Position numbers and translations under genes: made by a program. This document shows, in pieces, positions 48,792 to 59,788 of a stretch of 64,000 nt of DNA. Source of the DNA: Vibrio pomeroyi (GTDB lineage: Bacteria > Pseudomonadota > Gammaproteobacteria > Enterobacterales > Vibrionaceae); NCBI RefSeq assembly GCF_024347595.1, contig NZ_AP025506.1:186001-250000 (forward strand), in the 5' to 3' direction. The notes beneath the pieces were generated by a model. It did no database searches. It worked only from the letters and a program-made list of their open reading frames with translations, and was not told where the DNA came from. Each line of letters opens with the position of its first letter. Position 1 is the stretch's first letter.

Positions 48792-49763
48792 ATGCACTCA
48801 ACATGGCAACCTGCCGCAACCATTAAGCAGTTAAAGCAACGTGCTGATATCCTTAATCAAATCCGCCAGTTTTTTGCAGAGCGAGACGTGATGGAGGTCG
48901 ATACGCCAGCCATGAGTCACGCTACGGTGACTGATGTGCATTTGCATACCTTCAAAACTGAATTCGTCGGTCCGGGTTATGCGCAAGGCCAACCACTGTT
49001 CTTTATGACAAGTCCTGAATTTCATATGAAGCGCTTGTTGGCAGCAGGAAGTGGCTGTATTTACCAAATTTGTAAGTCGTTTCGTAACGAAGAGAACGGC
49101 CGTTACCACAACCCTGAATTCACCATGCTGGAGTGGTATCGTGTTGGTTTTGATCATCATGATTTGATGGATGAGATGGACTTGCTACTACAGCAAATCT
49201 TAAAGTCGGGCGAAGCAGAGCGCATGACTTATCAACAAGCCTTCATCGATGTGCTAGGTGTGTGTCCACTTGAAGATTCGATGGATACCCTAAAACAAGC
49301 CGCAGCGAAACTGGGGTTGAGTGATATTGCCGAACCTGAAGAGGACCGCGATACCTTACTGCAACTGCTATTCAGCGTGGGTGTTGAGGAAAAGATTGGT
49401 CAAACAGTACCTGCATTCGTATATGACTTCCCGGCTTCACAGGCAGCATTAGCTAAGATTAACCCTGAGGATTCGCGAGTAGCTGACCGTTTTGAGGTGT
49501 ACTTCAAAGGCATTGAGCTGGCAAACGGCTTCCATGAGCTGGATAAGCCTCAAGAGCAGCTTAAGCGCTTTGAAGATGACAATGCTAAACGTATTGAGAT
49601 GGGCTTATCACCTCAACCGATTGACCATCATTTGATTGAGGCATTAAAAGCGGGCTTACCAGACTGTGCGGGTGTTGCTTTAGGTATCGATAGACTGATC
49701 ATGCTGGCTTTGGGTTACGACCACATCGATGACGTGACCGCTTTCCCGTTCCCACGTTCTTAG
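48792..49763 (+). CDS. epmA: EF-P lysine lysyltransferase EpmA
   Basis: A 323-residue class II lysyl-tRNA-synthetase-like enzyme that attaches (R)-beta-lysine to Lys34 of EF-P. It lacks the tRNA anticodon-binding domain, as expected. Motif 2 is [19 protein letters not shown], and the C-terminal motif 3 is [17 protein letters not shown] 48792 (MHSTWQPAA) gives the E. coli-like length; an in-frame ATG at 48774 adds six residues. Divergent from frdABCD, as in E. coli. Confidence 0.97.
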   Translation: MHSTWQPAATIKQLKQRADILNQIRQFFAERDVMEVDTPAMSHATVTDVHLHTFKTEFVGPGYAQGQPLFFMTSPEFHMKRLLAAGSGCIYQICKSFRNEENGRYHNPEFTMLEWYRVGFDHHDLMDEMDLLLQQILKSGEAERMTYQQAFIDVLGVCPLEDSMDTLKQAAAKLGLSDIAEPEEDRDTLLQLLFSVGVEEKIGQTVPAFVYDFPASQAALAKINPEDSRVADRFEVYFKGIELANGFHELDKPQEQLKRFEDDNAKRIEMGLSPQPIDHHLIEALKAGLPDCAGVALGIDRLIMLALGYDHIDDVTAFPFPRS

Positions 49764-49820
49764 TTTTCTGTTTTTACTGAGAGCTAATAGCTATTAACTC
49801 TCAGCTTCCAATCCGCTTCA

Positions 49821-50708
49821 CTAGCTGACCAGAATACCAGTGCCGACCACTGCAACAATGGCACCGATCCAAGCGTAGGCATTTGGCCTCTGCTTGGTGT
49901 ACAGCCATAGAATTGGTAGCAACATGATAGGTGTGGTTGAAGATAACAGAGCAACCATGCCGACATTCCCTTCCTGTAGTGCATACAAGATCAGCGTCAT
50001 TCCTACTGCCATAGCAAGAAAGCCATTCACTGCGGTAATTGCGAATATTTGACCATTCATCGGATTCAGTGCGCGTGAAAGCTTGGCACCCGTTAAACGA
50101 AATGCGGAGTGGGCGACAAAGGCGGTGATCATTCGGATAGCAGAAGCGGCAACCGGGTCTATGCTGGTTTGCATCACGGGTTTGGCGATGATGCCACCTA
50201 ATGCTTGGCAGATAGCCGCCGTGATTCCTAGAGCGACACCAATCCAAACGGTGCCTTTGATGGTTTCAAGTTGGTTGTTGGCTTGGCCGCGACGGCCAAA
50301 GAAGATCGCGGTTAATACGCCACTAAACACCAACGCCGAGCCAATTAGCTCGCCAGAAGTCATGCTTTCGCTAAACAGGAAGTAACCGAGGATCGCCGAG
50401 AACACGGCGTGACAAGAGAACAGTAAACCAGCTTGGCGCGGCCCCATGCGGTTCAAACAGGCAAATAGGGCAGTATCACCAATGAAGATACCAATCAGGC
50501 CAGACAGCATCATCGGTGTGACTAAATCTGCTTCGACAGTTGACCAGCCACCAGTAAACCAAGCCATGCTCGATAAGATAATAGCGGTACAACCCATGCG
50601 CCAACGACTATAGGCGAAAGAACCTAAGTGTTGAGCAGGCTTTACTGACATTAAGCTCGCAATCGCCCAAAGAAAAGCGGCAGCAAGAGCTAACCATTCG
50701 AATCCCAT
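49821..50708 (-). CDS. EamA/DMT-family metabolite exporter
   Basis: A 295-residue inner-membrane protein with about ten helices and two EamA repeats: N-terminal EWLALAAAFLWAIASLMSVK, and the second half begins near VWIGVALGITAAICQALGGI. Substrate unknown (DMT members export amino acids, nucleosides or drugs). ATG 50708 with AAGGA upstream is preferred over an in-frame ATG at 50759. Convergent with epmA; takes the place where E. coli has mscM in this gene order. Confidence 0.87.
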   Translation of the reverse strand: MGFEWLALAAAFLWAIASLMSVKPAQHLGSFAYSRWRMGCTAIILSSMAWFTGGWSTVEADLVTPMMLSGLIGIFIGDTALFACLNRMGPRQAGLLFSCHAVFSAILGYFLFSESMTSGELIGSALVFSGVLTAIFFGRRGQANNQLETIKGTVWIGVALGITAAICQALGGIIAKPVMQTSIDPVAASAIRMITAFVAHSAFRLTGAKLSRALNPMNGQIFAITAVNGFLAMAVGMTLILYALQEGNVGMVALLSSTTPIMLLPILWLYTKQRPNAYAWIGAIVAVVGTGILVS

Positions 50709-50842
50709 CTGAATAACATCCTTGTGTCTGGGATAAATTAGCTCATCAATATGCATCAAACCGAACTGAGAACAAAGTGATTCTTAATAAAAGAACCATG
50801 AACGTTTACAGCTCGGCCTAGCTTGATGTGATTAATTACGCG

Positions 50843-52723
50843 TTACACTTTAAAACGCTCCACATCTCGACGCATCGACTCAGCAGCGCTACTCATTTCA
50901 TTTGAGCTATTGCGGCTGCTTTCCGCTTGTTGTGCAAGATCATCAGAGGCATCTTTGATCCCTTGTGTATTGCGACTGATGTCTTCGCTTACGGCTCGTT
51001 GTTCTTCGGCTGCACTCGCTATCTGCAATGCCATATCGTTGATTTCGGTGATGGCTTGAGTGATCTTAGTCAGGCTGCCGTGCGCTTGCTCTGCGAAGCC
51101 AACACTGTTTTCTGCTAATTGAGTGCTGGTGGTCATGCTTTCGACGGCATGTTCGGTATTCTTTTGCAGGGTATCAATCATCACGCGGATCTCTTCCGTT
51201 GAACCATGCGTTCTTTGGCTGAGCACTCGCACTTCATCGGCCACAACTGCAAATCCACGACCTTGCTCACCCGCACGCGCCGCTTCAATCGCCGCATTTA
51301 ATGCCAGCAGGTTGGTTTGCTCGGCAATGCCTTGAATGGTGGACAGGATCTGGTTGATGCTTTGCGCGTTGTTTTCCAACTCTCGGATCACATTGGCAGC
51401 GTCTTCCACTTGGCTTGCAAGGCTAGTAATAGCATCGCGGTTTTGTTGGATTACCTCTTGGCCATCGTTACAAGCAGTCGCCGAAGCTTGAGAAGCGGAT
51501 GCGGTTAATTCTGCATGGCTTGCTACTTCGGCAGCAGTCGCTGACATCTCATGAATCGCGGTGGCAATTTGGTTGATATCGTTTTGTTGATTCTCGACTC
51601 GAATGGAGGATTGAGTGGCCAATTGGTTGGCTTTTTCTGCGTGATTATTTAAATCATGGCTGTGCTCGATAACGCCTTTCAGCATGCTTTGCATCTGACT
51701 CAAGAATTGGTTTACGAGCTCGGCAAGCTTACCAATCTCATCCATGCGTGTGATATCAATGCGTTGAGTGAGGTCACCTCGACCTTGAGCAAGCTGAGTC
51801 AACGCTTCTGATAAGGTTTGCAATGGGTAAAGCAAGCGGTTGATGACCATGGTACTGGCGATTGAAATCACGATGTACAGAATCAGAGAGGTAAGCGCGA
51901 TGAACTGAATCGCGTCAGATACCGCAGAGAACGCCAACTCTTTATCGATGACAATGCCCAGAGACCAATCTGTGTTTGGCACGTTGGCAATGTAAACCAA
52001 CTTATCGCCCTGACTTGGCCAAGTTAGTGTGGTGATGCTTTGGTTTTGAATCAGCTGTGACACTCGGTTTGAGGTTAGCTCTGGGTTTAAGCTCGTAAGT
52101 GGCTTTTGACTTAACGCTTCATCACTGTACGCAACTATGTTGTTGTTGCCATCGACTAAGAAGGCGAAACCATCGTTATCCAGTTTTACGTTGAGAACCG
52201 TATCGATAATGCTGGTGACGGTTAAGTCTGCAGCAAGCACGCCCTGTTTTTGGCCACTGAAGGTTTTAGCAAAGCTGATAACGATGCTGCCATCGAAATC
52301 TTGATACGGTTCAGTAATGATAAGGTCTGATGCGGCGTTGGCATCTTTGTACCATGGGCGAGTGCGAGGGTCGTAGTCTGCTGGCCAGCTTTCTGTTTTA
52401 TCACCATAAGCGATCGTGCCATCGCTAAAACCCGCATAAACCGATAAGAATTGCCCGGCTTGTTTGGTGATCAATAACTCTCGGTCAGAGTTACTACTGC
52501 TTGAAATGGTCGGCTCATTGGCCAGCATCATATCACTGCGAGTCGAGAGCCAATCAGCAATGTAATTAGTTGTGCCTACACTGACATTCTTCATTTCTTG
52601 GTTGATCGCGACTTCAGTCTCTTGAGTGAGTTGGGTAACCGATATCCAAGCTTGAGTACCACTCACGACGGCGATAATGATCGCAATGGCGATCTGAATT
52701 TTAAATTTAATAGTATGTCTCAA
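50843..52723 (-). CDS. Methyl-accepting chemotaxis protein (dCache type)
   Basis: A 626-residue chemoreceptor. N-terminal membrane segment (about 7-27), a periplasmic dCache sensor (about 35-270, including [19 protein letters not shown] and [12 protein letters not shown]), a second membrane segment (about 275-297), HAMP (about 298-352), then the signalling hairpin with tip [20 protein letters not shown]. Ligand is unknown; dCache folds often bind amino acids, amines or organic acids. No C-terminal CheR-tethering pentapeptide. It is monocistronic by spacing. Confidence 0.94.
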   Translation of the reverse strand: MRHTIKFKIQIAIAIIIAVVSGTQAWISVTQLTQETEVAINQEMKNVSVGTTNYIADWLSTRSDMMLANEPTISSSSNSDRELLITKQAGQFLSVYAGFSDGTIAYGDKTESWPADYDPRTRPWYKDANAASDLIITEPYQDFDGSIVISFAKTFSGQKQGVLAADLTVTSIIDTVLNVKLDNDGFAFLVDGNNNIVAYSDEALSQKPLTSLNPELTSNRVSQLIQNQSITTLTWPSQGDKLVYIANVPNTDWSLGIVIDKELAFSAVSDAIQFIALTSLILYIVISIASTMVINRLLYPLQTLSEALTQLAQGRGDLTQRIDITRMDEIGKLAELVNQFLSQMQSMLKGVIEHSHDLNNHAEKANQLATQSSIRVENQQNDINQIATAIHEMSATAAEVASHAELTASASQASATACNDGQEVIQQNRDAITSLASQVEDAANVIRELENNAQSINQILSTIQGIAEQTNLLALNAAIEAARAGEQGRGFAVVADEVRVLSQRTHGSTEEIRVMIDTLQKNTEHAVESMTTSTQLAENSVGFAEQAHGSLTKITQAITEINDMALQIASAAEEQRAVSEDISRNTQGIKDASDDLAQQAESSRNSSNEMSSAAESMRRDVERFKV

Positions 52724-53020
52724 GGTCCATTCCTCTTTTATTAGACAAAAACCTAACTACAGTGACGTACTTGATGGTGAATTAATGTGTCTCTGATAAG
52801 CGTATAGTGCCGCTGTCTTAGGCAGAATGAATGTGTTTAAAATCATAAATTCTAAATATATTTACTCTGCTTTTTGTAAAACAGTGAAGTAAAATCACAG
52901 TTATTAATTGATTTGAAAATCAATTACTTGTTCTGGTTATTGTCCGTGGTGCAGCACGAATAGGCGCTAAATTTACATTTAGCGCCTTAGTCTGGAGTAA
53001 GGGTGATCGTTGAACGTCTT
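52724..53020. other. Intergenic region with palindrome and hairpin
   Basis: TAATTGATTT (52905-52914) and AAATCAATTA (52917-52926) are perfect 10-bp arms around GA. Downstream, AGGCGCTAAAT (52962-52972) pairs with ATTTAGCGCCT (52977-52987) around TTAC, just after the DASS transporter gene on its strand, without a long T run. No gene is visible. Confidence 0.6.
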
Positions 53021-54436
53021 TTAAGTGATGATGAACAACGCGAGGTAAACCATCAACAAACCGACAATCCCCAAGATGATACCCATCTTAGCCATGTCTT
53101 TGCTTTCGATAAGTCCAGTCGAGTAGGCCAGTGAGTTTGGTGGTGTCGATACTGGAAGAATCATGCCGAGTGATGCTGAGAAGGCAACCACAACCAACAA
53201 GCCTTGTAAGCCACCAATCGCAACTAGGCTTTCCATCGATGCACCAATCGCAGCGGCTATTGGCATCAGTAAGTTGGCAGTCGCGGTGTTCGACATGAAG
53301 TTTGCCATTAACCAACACACGATAGATAGCGTGAGAACTACAGCAGCAGGTGAGAGCGACTCATAGTCAATCGCGTGTGCTAACGCCGCAGCTAATCCTG
53401 TTTTATCCAGGCCGATACCAATCGCAATACCACCTGCAACCAACCACAACACATCCCAGTTAATCAGCTTGAGTTCTTCTTTGCCCATGATGCCAGTCAG
53501 AGTGAACACAGCCAGTGGAATGATAGAGACCACGTAGGTGTTCATGCCGTGCAGCTTGGTGGTCATCCACAACAAGATGGTCGCCGCGAAGGTGATGTAA
53601 ACCACGATCGCACGCCAACTCTTTCTAAATTGCCCATCGAGTTTGAGCACCATGTTCTTCTGCTTGGAAGGAAAGATTTTCTGAAGAAGGAACCAAGCAA
53701 TGGTGAGTTGAATGATCACAAAGGGTAAGCCCATCATCATCCAGCTCAGAAAGTCGATGGTGTTTTCACCGGTTAGATATTGCAGCGCGATAGCATTGGG
53801 TGGAGTACCGATCGGTGTCGCGATACCGCCAGTATTCGCCGCGATTGGAATACACAACACGAGCGCTTTGATACCCATATCGCCTTTTGGTGCAGATGCC
53901 ACAATCGGACCGAGCAGTGCCAGCATCATAACTGTGGTAGCGGTATTCGACATAAACATCGAGAACACAGCAGTGATCAACATTAAGCCGAGCATGATGA
54001 AGCGCGGCTCGGTACCAAATGGTTTCAGCAGCACTCGAGCGAGGTTGTTATCGAGTTCGTACTTAGATGCCGAGATCGCGAGTGCGAAACCACCCATGAA
54101 CAGAATGATGATTGGCGATGAAAATGCACCGAATATGTCGGTATATTTTATTAACTCACCGAGATCGTGTCCCGCTGGTGGGGTTCGAAATAGGTGCAGG
54201 CCTTTGTCGGAAATCATCACCAGTTCAAGTGCAATGATCAGTATCGAGGTAGCGAAAACCGGAACGGGCTCAAGCACCCAAAGTAGAGCTGCAAGCAGGA
54301 ATATCGCCAATAGGCGATGCTGAATCAACGTCAGGTCATCGATAGGTATTGAATCTATTGGCATGAATAACACGCCTAAGGGAATCGCAAAACAAATCAA
54401 CAGCTTGACCAGAATGCCAACATTGAGTTTAGGCAT
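53021..54436 (-). CDS. DASS/SLC13-family sodium:dicarboxylate (divalent anion) symporter
   Basis: A 471-residue inner-membrane transporter with about 11-12 helices. Both family SNT signature loops are present (MSNTATTVMMLALLGP and MSNTATANLLMPIAAA) along with the conserved GTPPNAIALQ and STPPNSLAYSTG motifs. It should import C4-dicarboxylates or related anions with Na+; near frdABCD this would fit fumarate/succinate use, but sulfate is not excluded. ATG 54436 is preceded by AGGG; an in-frame TTG two codons earlier is less likely. Confidence 0.92.
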   Translation of the reverse strand: MPKLNVGILVKLLICFAIPLGVLFMPIDSIPIDDLTLIQHRLLAIFLLAALLWVLEPVPVFATSILIIALELVMISDKGLHLFRTPPAGHDLGELIKYTDIFGAFSSPIIILFMGGFALAISASKYELDNNLARVLLKPFGTEPRFIMLGLMLITAVFSMFMSNTATTVMMLALLGPIVASAPKGDMGIKALVLCIPIAANTGGIATPIGTPPNAIALQYLTGENTIDFLSWMMMGLPFVIIQLTIAWFLLQKIFPSKQKNMVLKLDGQFRKSWRAIVVYITFAATILLWMTTKLHGMNTYVVSIIPLAVFTLTGIMGKEELKLINWDVLWLVAGGIAIGIGLDKTGLAAALAHAIDYESLSPAAVVLTLSIVCWLMANFMSNTATANLLMPIAAAIGASMESLVAIGGLQGLLVVVAFSASLGMILPVSTPPNSLAYSTGLIESKDMAKMGIILGIVGLLMVYLALFIIT

Positions 54437-54663
54437 GTACAAAGACCCTATGAATAAAATATCTTCAAATAGAGTAAGTTATATGGGTTTTTGGTACTTG
54501 GAGACGGGTTGGAAAATCAAAAAGTTGTTTAAGGTTTCGGCAACTGTTTTGTTTTTGGTCAATATTTTTTCTTGGTAATTCAACGTACGGATCGTTGAGA
54601 GCAAGGTTGTCGGTAGTTAGATTGATTGAAATCTTGAGGGGAAAGTGTCTCGAACTAGATAAG

Positions 54664-54715
54664 AAAAAGGCGCGTTCTTTTCTAAACATAGAAAAATAAC
54701 GCGCCTTTAAAACCG
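54664..54715 (-). terminator. psd intrinsic terminator
   Basis: On the minus strand AAGGCGCGTT pairs with AACGCGCCTT, extended by an A/T-rich inner stem, and is followed by TTTTTC. It lies 19 nt after the psd stop. Confidence 0.88.
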
Positions 54716-54733
54716 AATGAGTTAACTCAATCG

Positions 54734-55645
54734 TTAAGCTTGGTCTGTGTTCTCTGCTGAATCAACAGCTTCAGTCTCAACTTCTTTGCCAGCAATGTGC
54801 GCGAAAGGTGTACCTAGAACGGTCTTCTCGCCATTTTGCATCGTGTCGTCAAACTTGATTGCATCTTTCGCAAACAGGTTGATAACCGTTGAACCAAGCT
54901 TAAAGCGACCCATCTCTTCGCCTTTCTTCAAGATGATAGCTTTATCACCTTGTGCTGGGTAATCCCATTTGTACACAGAGTTACCGCGTGGTGGAGTGAT
55001 GGTGCCTGCCCATACTTGCTCGATGCTGCCTACGATAGTTGCACCAACCAGCACTTGTGCCATTGGGCCAAATTCCGTATCGAAGATACACACTACGCGC
55101 TCGTTACGTGCGAATAGGTTTGGAACGTTCTCAGCTGTTAATGGGTTAACAGAGAAAAGGTCACCTGGAACGTAGATCATCTGGCGTAGTGTGCCATCGC
55201 ATGGCATGTGCACGCGGTGGTAATCACTTGGAGACAAGTAAAGCGTTGCGAACTCACCGTCTTTAAACTCATCCGCTAATGCAGCATCACCACCTAATAG
55301 CTCGCGAGCTGAGTAATCGTGACCTTTAGCCTGAATAAGTTGGCCGTCAGTAATTGGACCAAATTGGCTTACGCGAGCATCGGCAGGGTGAACGATAACA
55401 GACTCGCCTTCAGCGATAGGGCGCATGCCTTCTTTCAATTCACGTACGAAGAATTCATTGAATGTTTTAAAGTGCTTTGGATCGCTATGCAGCGCTTCAT
55501 CCATGTTCACTTTGTATTGCTTTATGAACCAGTTGATGATCGCTGTCGTTAAGCCGCCCGCTTTAGCAGACGCAAGTTTGCCGACTAGACGAGTCAGTCC
55601 ATGTTGTGGAATCCAGTACTGCAATCCAACTTTAATCTTATCCAT
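54734..55645 (-). CDS. psd: Phosphatidylserine decarboxylase proenzyme
   Basis: A 303-residue membrane-associated enzyme making phosphatidylethanolamine. The self-cleavage site LGST is in [14 protein letters not shown], giving beta and alpha chains with a pyruvoyl group on Ser. The Asp and His of the autocatalytic triad are in [11 protein letters not shown] and [12 protein letters not shown]. The C-terminal [15 protein letters not shown] tail is acidic. Followed upstream by rsgA (125-nt gap) on the same strand, as in E. coli but without mscM. Confidence 0.97.
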   Translation of the reverse strand: MDKIKVGLQYWIPQHGLTRLVGKLASAKAGGLTTAIINWFIKQYKVNMDEALHSDPKHFKTFNEFFVRELKEGMRPIAEGESVIVHPADARVSQFGPITDGQLIQAKGHDYSARELLGGDAALADEFKDGEFATLYLSPSDYHRVHMPCDGTLRQMIYVPGDLFSVNPLTAENVPNLFARNERVVCIFDTEFGPMAQVLVGATIVGSIEQVWAGTITPPRGNSVYKWDYPAQGDKAIILKKGEEMGRFKLGSTVINLFAKDAIKFDDTMQNGEKTVLGTPFAHIAGKEVETEAVDSAENTDQA

Positions 55646-55770
55646 TGTATTAATTTTCCAATGCTATTTGTTGTTCAATTAAATCTGTCGATGACGCTTT
55701 AGGGCGCGAGATGTTACTTAAGTTCGCGCCAATTGTCAGTAAATGCACACATTTGTTCACAAAAACGCGA

Positions 55771-56826
55771 TTAGAGATCGGCTTTTTTGTTGCGTGAATA
55801 CTGACGGTTATCTTTGTTGTTTGCCATGCTTTCAATGATGCGATGGTAGTTGTCGAAACGCAGTCGACTGATCTTTCCATCTTCAACAGCCTCGCGCAGG
55901 ATACAACCCGGGTCATCATTGTGCTTACAGTCGCGGAACTTACAGCCGCCAAGGTAAGGCTTGAATTCGATGAAGGCTTCAGTGATTTCGTCAGCTTCAA
56001 GGTGCCATAGGCCGAACTCACGAACCCCTGGAGAATCGATAAGGTCGCCACCAGAAGGGAAATGGTATAAACGAGCTGCCGTAGTTGTATGTTGGCCAAG
56101 ACCTGAGTTTTCAGAGACTTCACCCTCTTCAATGTCTAGCGTTGGCATTAACGCATTCACTAGGCTTGATTTACCCACACCAGACTGACCAACGAAGATG
56201 TTGATGCGATCTTTGAGCTCAGCTTCCAGCTCTTTGATGCCGTAGCCAGATTCTTTACTCACGAACATCACTTTGTAGCCGATCTTCTCGTACTCTTTAA
56301 GCGTCTCACGGTATTCCGCAATCTGTTCTTCGGTCAGCAAGTCTACCTTGTTCAGAACAACAAGAGGCGCGATGTTGACCGTTTCAGAAGCGATCAAGTA
56401 GCGGTCGATAATATTAAGTGATAGCTCTGGTAGCACAGCTGACACGATAACCATTTGGTCAACGTTAGCCGCAACCGGTTTTAGGCCGTCGTAGTAATCA
56501 GGGCGAGTCAGCATTGAAGTTCTTGGTTCAACGGCTTCTACAACGCCAGAAATACCAGCCATGGATTCTAAGCCTGCACGCCAAGTCACTCGGTCACCAG
56601 AAACCAAAGTCTCGATACTACGGCGTAAGTTACAACGATGAACTTCGTTTGTTTCAAGATCTTCGATATCAGCATGTTGGCCAAAGCGCGTAATCACGAG
56701 TCCGCTTTTGGTTCCGCCCAGCATGTTCTCATCCCATTGGATAGAATCTTCTTTCTTGAGTCGCTTGTTCTGGTTGCTACGTACTCGACGTACCTGACCT
56801 TTGGTTAACTTCTTTTTTTTAGCCAC
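55771..56826 (-). CDS. rsgA: Ribosome small-subunit-dependent GTPase A
   Basis: A 351-residue circularly permuted GTPase for late 30S maturation. Motif order G4-G1-G3: NKVD (159-162), GQSGVGKS (213-220), DSPG (264-267). An OB fold precedes; the C-terminal zinc site is Cys295, Cys300, His302, Cys308 ([14 protein letters not shown]). The basic N-terminus ([10 protein letters not shown]) is family-typical. Divergent from orn. Confidence 0.98.
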   Translation of the reverse strand: MAKKKKLTKGQVRRVRSNQNKRLKKEDSIQWDENMLGGTKSGLVITRFGQHADIEDLETNEVHRCNLRRSIETLVSGDRVTWRAGLESMAGISGVVEAVEPRTSMLTRPDYYDGLKPVAANVDQMVIVSAVLPELSLNIIDRYLIASETVNIAPLVVLNKVDLLTEEQIAEYRETLKEYEKIGYKVMFVSKESGYGIKELEAELKDRINIFVGQSGVGKSSLVNALMPTLDIEEGEVSENSGLGQHTTTAARLYHFPSGGDLIDSPGVREFGLWHLEADEITEAFIEFKPYLGGCKFRDCKHNDDPGCILREAVEDGKISRLRFDNYHRIIESMANNKDNRQYSRNKKADL

Positions 56827-56976
56827 AATTTTTCACTTAACACATCTAACTTGATGATTGGGAACTCAAACTGGGTGTTGCTGGTGCCACGTGATTTCGA
56901 TGGCCCTAAAGCTAGTTTGAGTATAGTTATTTGGGTATAGTACCTCTTTTACACTTAAACAAATAGGCGACGCCTT

Positions 56977-57522
56977 ATGTCCTTTAGCGATCAGAACCTA
57001 ATTTGGGTTGATCTAGAGATGACAGGACTTGATCCTGAAACTCATAAAATCATTGAAATTGCGACTATCGTTACCGATAGTGAGCTTAACATCCTTGCTG
57101 AAGGACCTGTTTTGGCTATTCACCAACCTCAGAGTGAATTAGACAAGATGGACGAGTGGTGCACAACGACTCACACCGGCAGTGGCCTAGTGAAGCGAAT
57201 CCAAGAAAGCACGGTTTCAGAGCAAGATGCCATCCAACAAACGATTGAGTTTCTTGAGAAGTGGGTACCAAAAGGTAAGTCTCCAATCTGTGGCAATAGC
57301 ATCGGTCAAGATCGCCGCTTCCTATACAAGCACATGCCAGAATTGGAAGAGTACTTCCACTACCGTTATGTCGATGTAAGCACGCTGAAAGAGCTGACTC
57401 GTCGTTGGAAGCCTGAAGTGTTAGACGGTTTTTCAAAGTCTGGAAGTCACCTAGCACTTGATGATATTCGAGAGTCGATCGCAGAGCTGCAGTACTACCG
57501 AAAAACGATTATTAACATCTAG
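56977..57522 (+). CDS. orn: Oligoribonuclease
   Basis: A 181-residue 3'-5' exoribonuclease acting on diribonucleotides including pGpG, thus ending c-di-GMP turnover. DEDDh residues in [20 protein letters not shown] (Asp/Glu), [10 protein letters not shown] (Asp) and [10 protein letters not shown] (His/Asp). The tRNA array begins 180 nt downstream, on the same strand but with its own promoter. Confidence 0.98.
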   Translation: MSFSDQNLIWVDLEMTGLDPETHKIIEIATIVTDSELNILAEGPVLAIHQPQSELDKMDEWCTTTHTGSGLVKRIQESTVSEQDAIQQTIEFLEKWVPKGKSPICGNSIGQDRRFLYKHMPELEEYFHYRYVDVSTLKELTRRWKPEVLDGFSKSGSHLALDDIRESIAELQYYRKTIINI

Positions 57523-57639
57523 TCGGATAAAATGATCACGTTTATCTAACTTTTCAGGGACATAAGAGCTAATTTTTTTGCAAATCTGTGTGCTTTTACA
57601 GCAGTTGAGTAAAAAGTTTCGTAATTTTGCATTAAGGAC

Positions 57640-57667
57640 TTGCATCACAAAAAAATGCTCTTATAAT
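57640..57667 (+). promoter_or_regulatory. Promoter of the tRNA array
   Basis: TTGCAT (-35, 57640-57645) and TATAAT (-10, 57662-57667) are separated by 16 nt, 35 nt before the first tRNA. Downstream, TCGCAGCCC is a GC-rich discriminator region as found in stringently controlled stable-RNA promoters. Confidence 0.8.
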
Positions 57668-57702
57668 TCGCAGCCCTGAACGGCGAAAGACGTTTTCAGA
57701 TT

Positions 57703-57778
57703 GCGATACTAGCTCAGTTGGTAGAGCGCAACCTTGCCAAGGTTGAGGTCATCGGTTCGAACCCGATGTATCGCTCCA
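57703..57778 (+). tRNA. tRNA-Gly (GCC), copy 1 of 9
   Basis: A 76-nt cloverleaf: acceptor GCGATAC with GTATCGC, anticodon loop TTGCCAA (GCC), T arm CGGTTCGAACCCG, encoded CCA. First gene of the array. Confidence 0.98.
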
Positions 57779-57831
57779 ATTTGTAGGTTATGGCGAAAGC
57801 GGTAATCGAAAGGTGAAAGACCTTTTATAAT

Positions 57832-57907
57832 GCGATACTAGCTCAGTTGGTAGAGCGCAACCTTGCCAAGGTTGAGGTCATCGGTTCGAACCCGATGTAT
57901 CGCTCCA
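57832..57907 (+). tRNA. tRNA-Gly (GCC), copy 2 of 9
   Basis: Sequence identical to copy 1. It follows that copy with a 53-nt spacer and no tRNA-Met in between, unlike the rest of the array. Confidence 0.98.
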
Positions 57908-57956
57908 AATTAGTCTCCTAGAGACAAGACTCATTGACTTAAACAATGCATCCGGA

Positions 57957-58033
<77 letters not shown>

Positions 58034-58066
58034 CATTACAGTTAAACGCGACAGCGGTTAACTTAT

Positions 58067-58142
58067 GCGATACTAGCTCAGTTGGTAGAGCGCAACCTTG
58101 CCAAGGTTGAGGTCATCGGTTCGAACCCGATGTATCGCTCCA
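58067..58142 (+). tRNA. tRNA-Gly (GCC), copy 3 of 9
   Basis: Same sequence as copy 1. It begins the first 506-bp unit of the tandem duplication (58067-58572). Confidence 0.98.
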
Positions 58143-58227
58143 AATTCAATTCTTAGAAGTCATCTCCTAGAGAAAGTACTCAGAATGAAAATGGTTTAGT
58201 CTCATTGTCTTAAACAATGCATCCGGA

Positions 58228-58304
<77 letters not shown>

Positions 58305-58337
58305 CATTACAGTTAAACGCGATAGCGGTTAACTTAT

Positions 58338-58413
58338 GCGATACTAGCTCAGTTGGTAGAGCGCAACCTTGCCAAGGTTGAGGTCATCGGTTCGAACCCG
58401 ATGTATCGCTCCA
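58338..58413 (+). tRNA. tRNA-Gly (GCC), copy 4 of 9
   Basis: Same sequence as copy 1; 33-nt spacer upstream and 49-nt spacer downstream. Confidence 0.98.
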
Positions 58414-58462
58414 AATTCGTCTCCTAGAGACAAGATTCATTGACTTAAACAATGCATCCGGA

Positions 58463-58539
<77 letters not shown>

Positions 58540-58572
58540 CATTACAGTTAAACGCGACAGCGGTTAACTTAT

Positions 58573-58648
58573 GCGATACTAGCTCAGTTGGTAGAGCGCA
58601 ACCTTGCCAAGGTTGAGGTCATCGGTTCGAACCCGATGTATCGCTCCA
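58573..58648 (+). tRNA. tRNA-Gly (GCC), copy 5 of 9
   Basis: Same sequence as copy 1. It begins the second 506-bp unit (58573-59078). Confidence 0.98.
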
Positions 58649-58733
58649 AATTCAATTCTTAGAAGTCATCTCCTAGAGAAAGTACTCAGAATGAAAATGG
58701 TTTAGTCTCATTGTCTTAAACAATGCATCCGGA

Positions 58734-58810
<77 letters not shown>

Positions 58811-58843
58811 CATTACAGTTAAACGCGATAGCGGTTAACTTAT

Positions 58844-58919
58844 GCGATACTAGCTCAGTTGGTAGAGCGCAACCTTGCCAAGGTTGAGGTCATCGGTTCG
58901 AACCCGATGTATCGCTCCA
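58844..58919 (+). tRNA. tRNA-Gly (GCC), copy 6 of 9
   Basis: Same sequence as copy 1; duplicate of copy 4 in the 506-bp tandem unit. Confidence 0.98.
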
Positions 58920-58968
58920 AATTCGTCTCCTAGAGACAAGATTCATTGACTTAAACAATGCATCCGGA

Positions 58969-59045
<77 letters not shown>

Positions 59046-59078
59046 CATTACAGTTAAGCGCGACAGCGATTAACTTAT

Positions 59079-59154
59079 GCGATACTAGCTCAGTTGGTAG
59101 AGCGCAACCTTGCCAAGGTTGAGGTCATCGGTTCGAACCCGATGTATCGCTCCA
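59079..59154 (+). tRNA. tRNA-Gly (GCC), copy 7 of 9
   Basis: Same sequence as copy 1, first gene after the 506-bp duplicated units. Confidence 0.98.
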
Positions 59155-59203
59155 AATTCGTCTCCTAGAGACAAGATTCATTGACTTAAACAATGCATCC
59201 GGA

Positions 59204-59280
<77 letters not shown>

Positions 59281-59313
59281 CATTACAGTTAAGCGCGATA
59301 GCGATTAACTCAT

Positions 59314-59389
59314 GCGATACTAGCTCAGTTGGTAGAGCGCAACCTTGCCAAGGTTGAGGTCATCGGTTCGAACCCGATGTATCGCTCCA
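59314..59389 (+). tRNA. tRNA-Gly (GCC), copy 8 of 9
   Basis: Same sequence as copy 1; the upstream spacer has ACTCAT instead of ACTTAT just before the gene. Confidence 0.98.
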
Positions 59390-59438
59390 AATTAGTCTCC
59401 TAGAGACAAGACTCATTGACTTAAACAATGCATCCGGA

Positions 59439-59515
<77 letters not shown>

Positions 59516-59548
59516 CATTACAGTTAAACGCGACAGCGGTTAACTTAT

Positions 59549-59624
59549 GCGATACTAGCTCAGTTGGTAGAGCGCAACCTTGCCAAGGTTGAGGTCATCG
59601 GTTCGAACCCGATGTATCGCTCCA
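59549..59624 (+). tRNA. tRNA-Gly (GCC), copy 9 of 9
   Basis: Same sequence as copy 1; last gene of the array, followed by a small AGCTTT/AAAGCT hairpin at 59625-59644. Confidence 0.98.
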
Positions 59625-59758
59625 GCTTTCTTCTAAAAAAGCTAATAAGATACTTTAAACCACCGTGTTTTTCTTTAGATCACAGAGTTTAAAGGGGACC
59701 TTAAAGGTCACGCTCTTTCTTTAATGCTGCGAAGCATAATCCCCCAAAAAAGCAAATA

Positions 59759-59788
59759 ATCCTCCATCATGGTGGATATTTTTTTGTC
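59759..59788 (+). terminator. Terminator downstream of the tRNA array
   Basis: ATCC-T-CCA pairs with TGG-T-GGAT around TCA, followed by a run of T (TATTTTTTTG). It lies 135 nt after the last tRNA. Confidence 0.75.
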
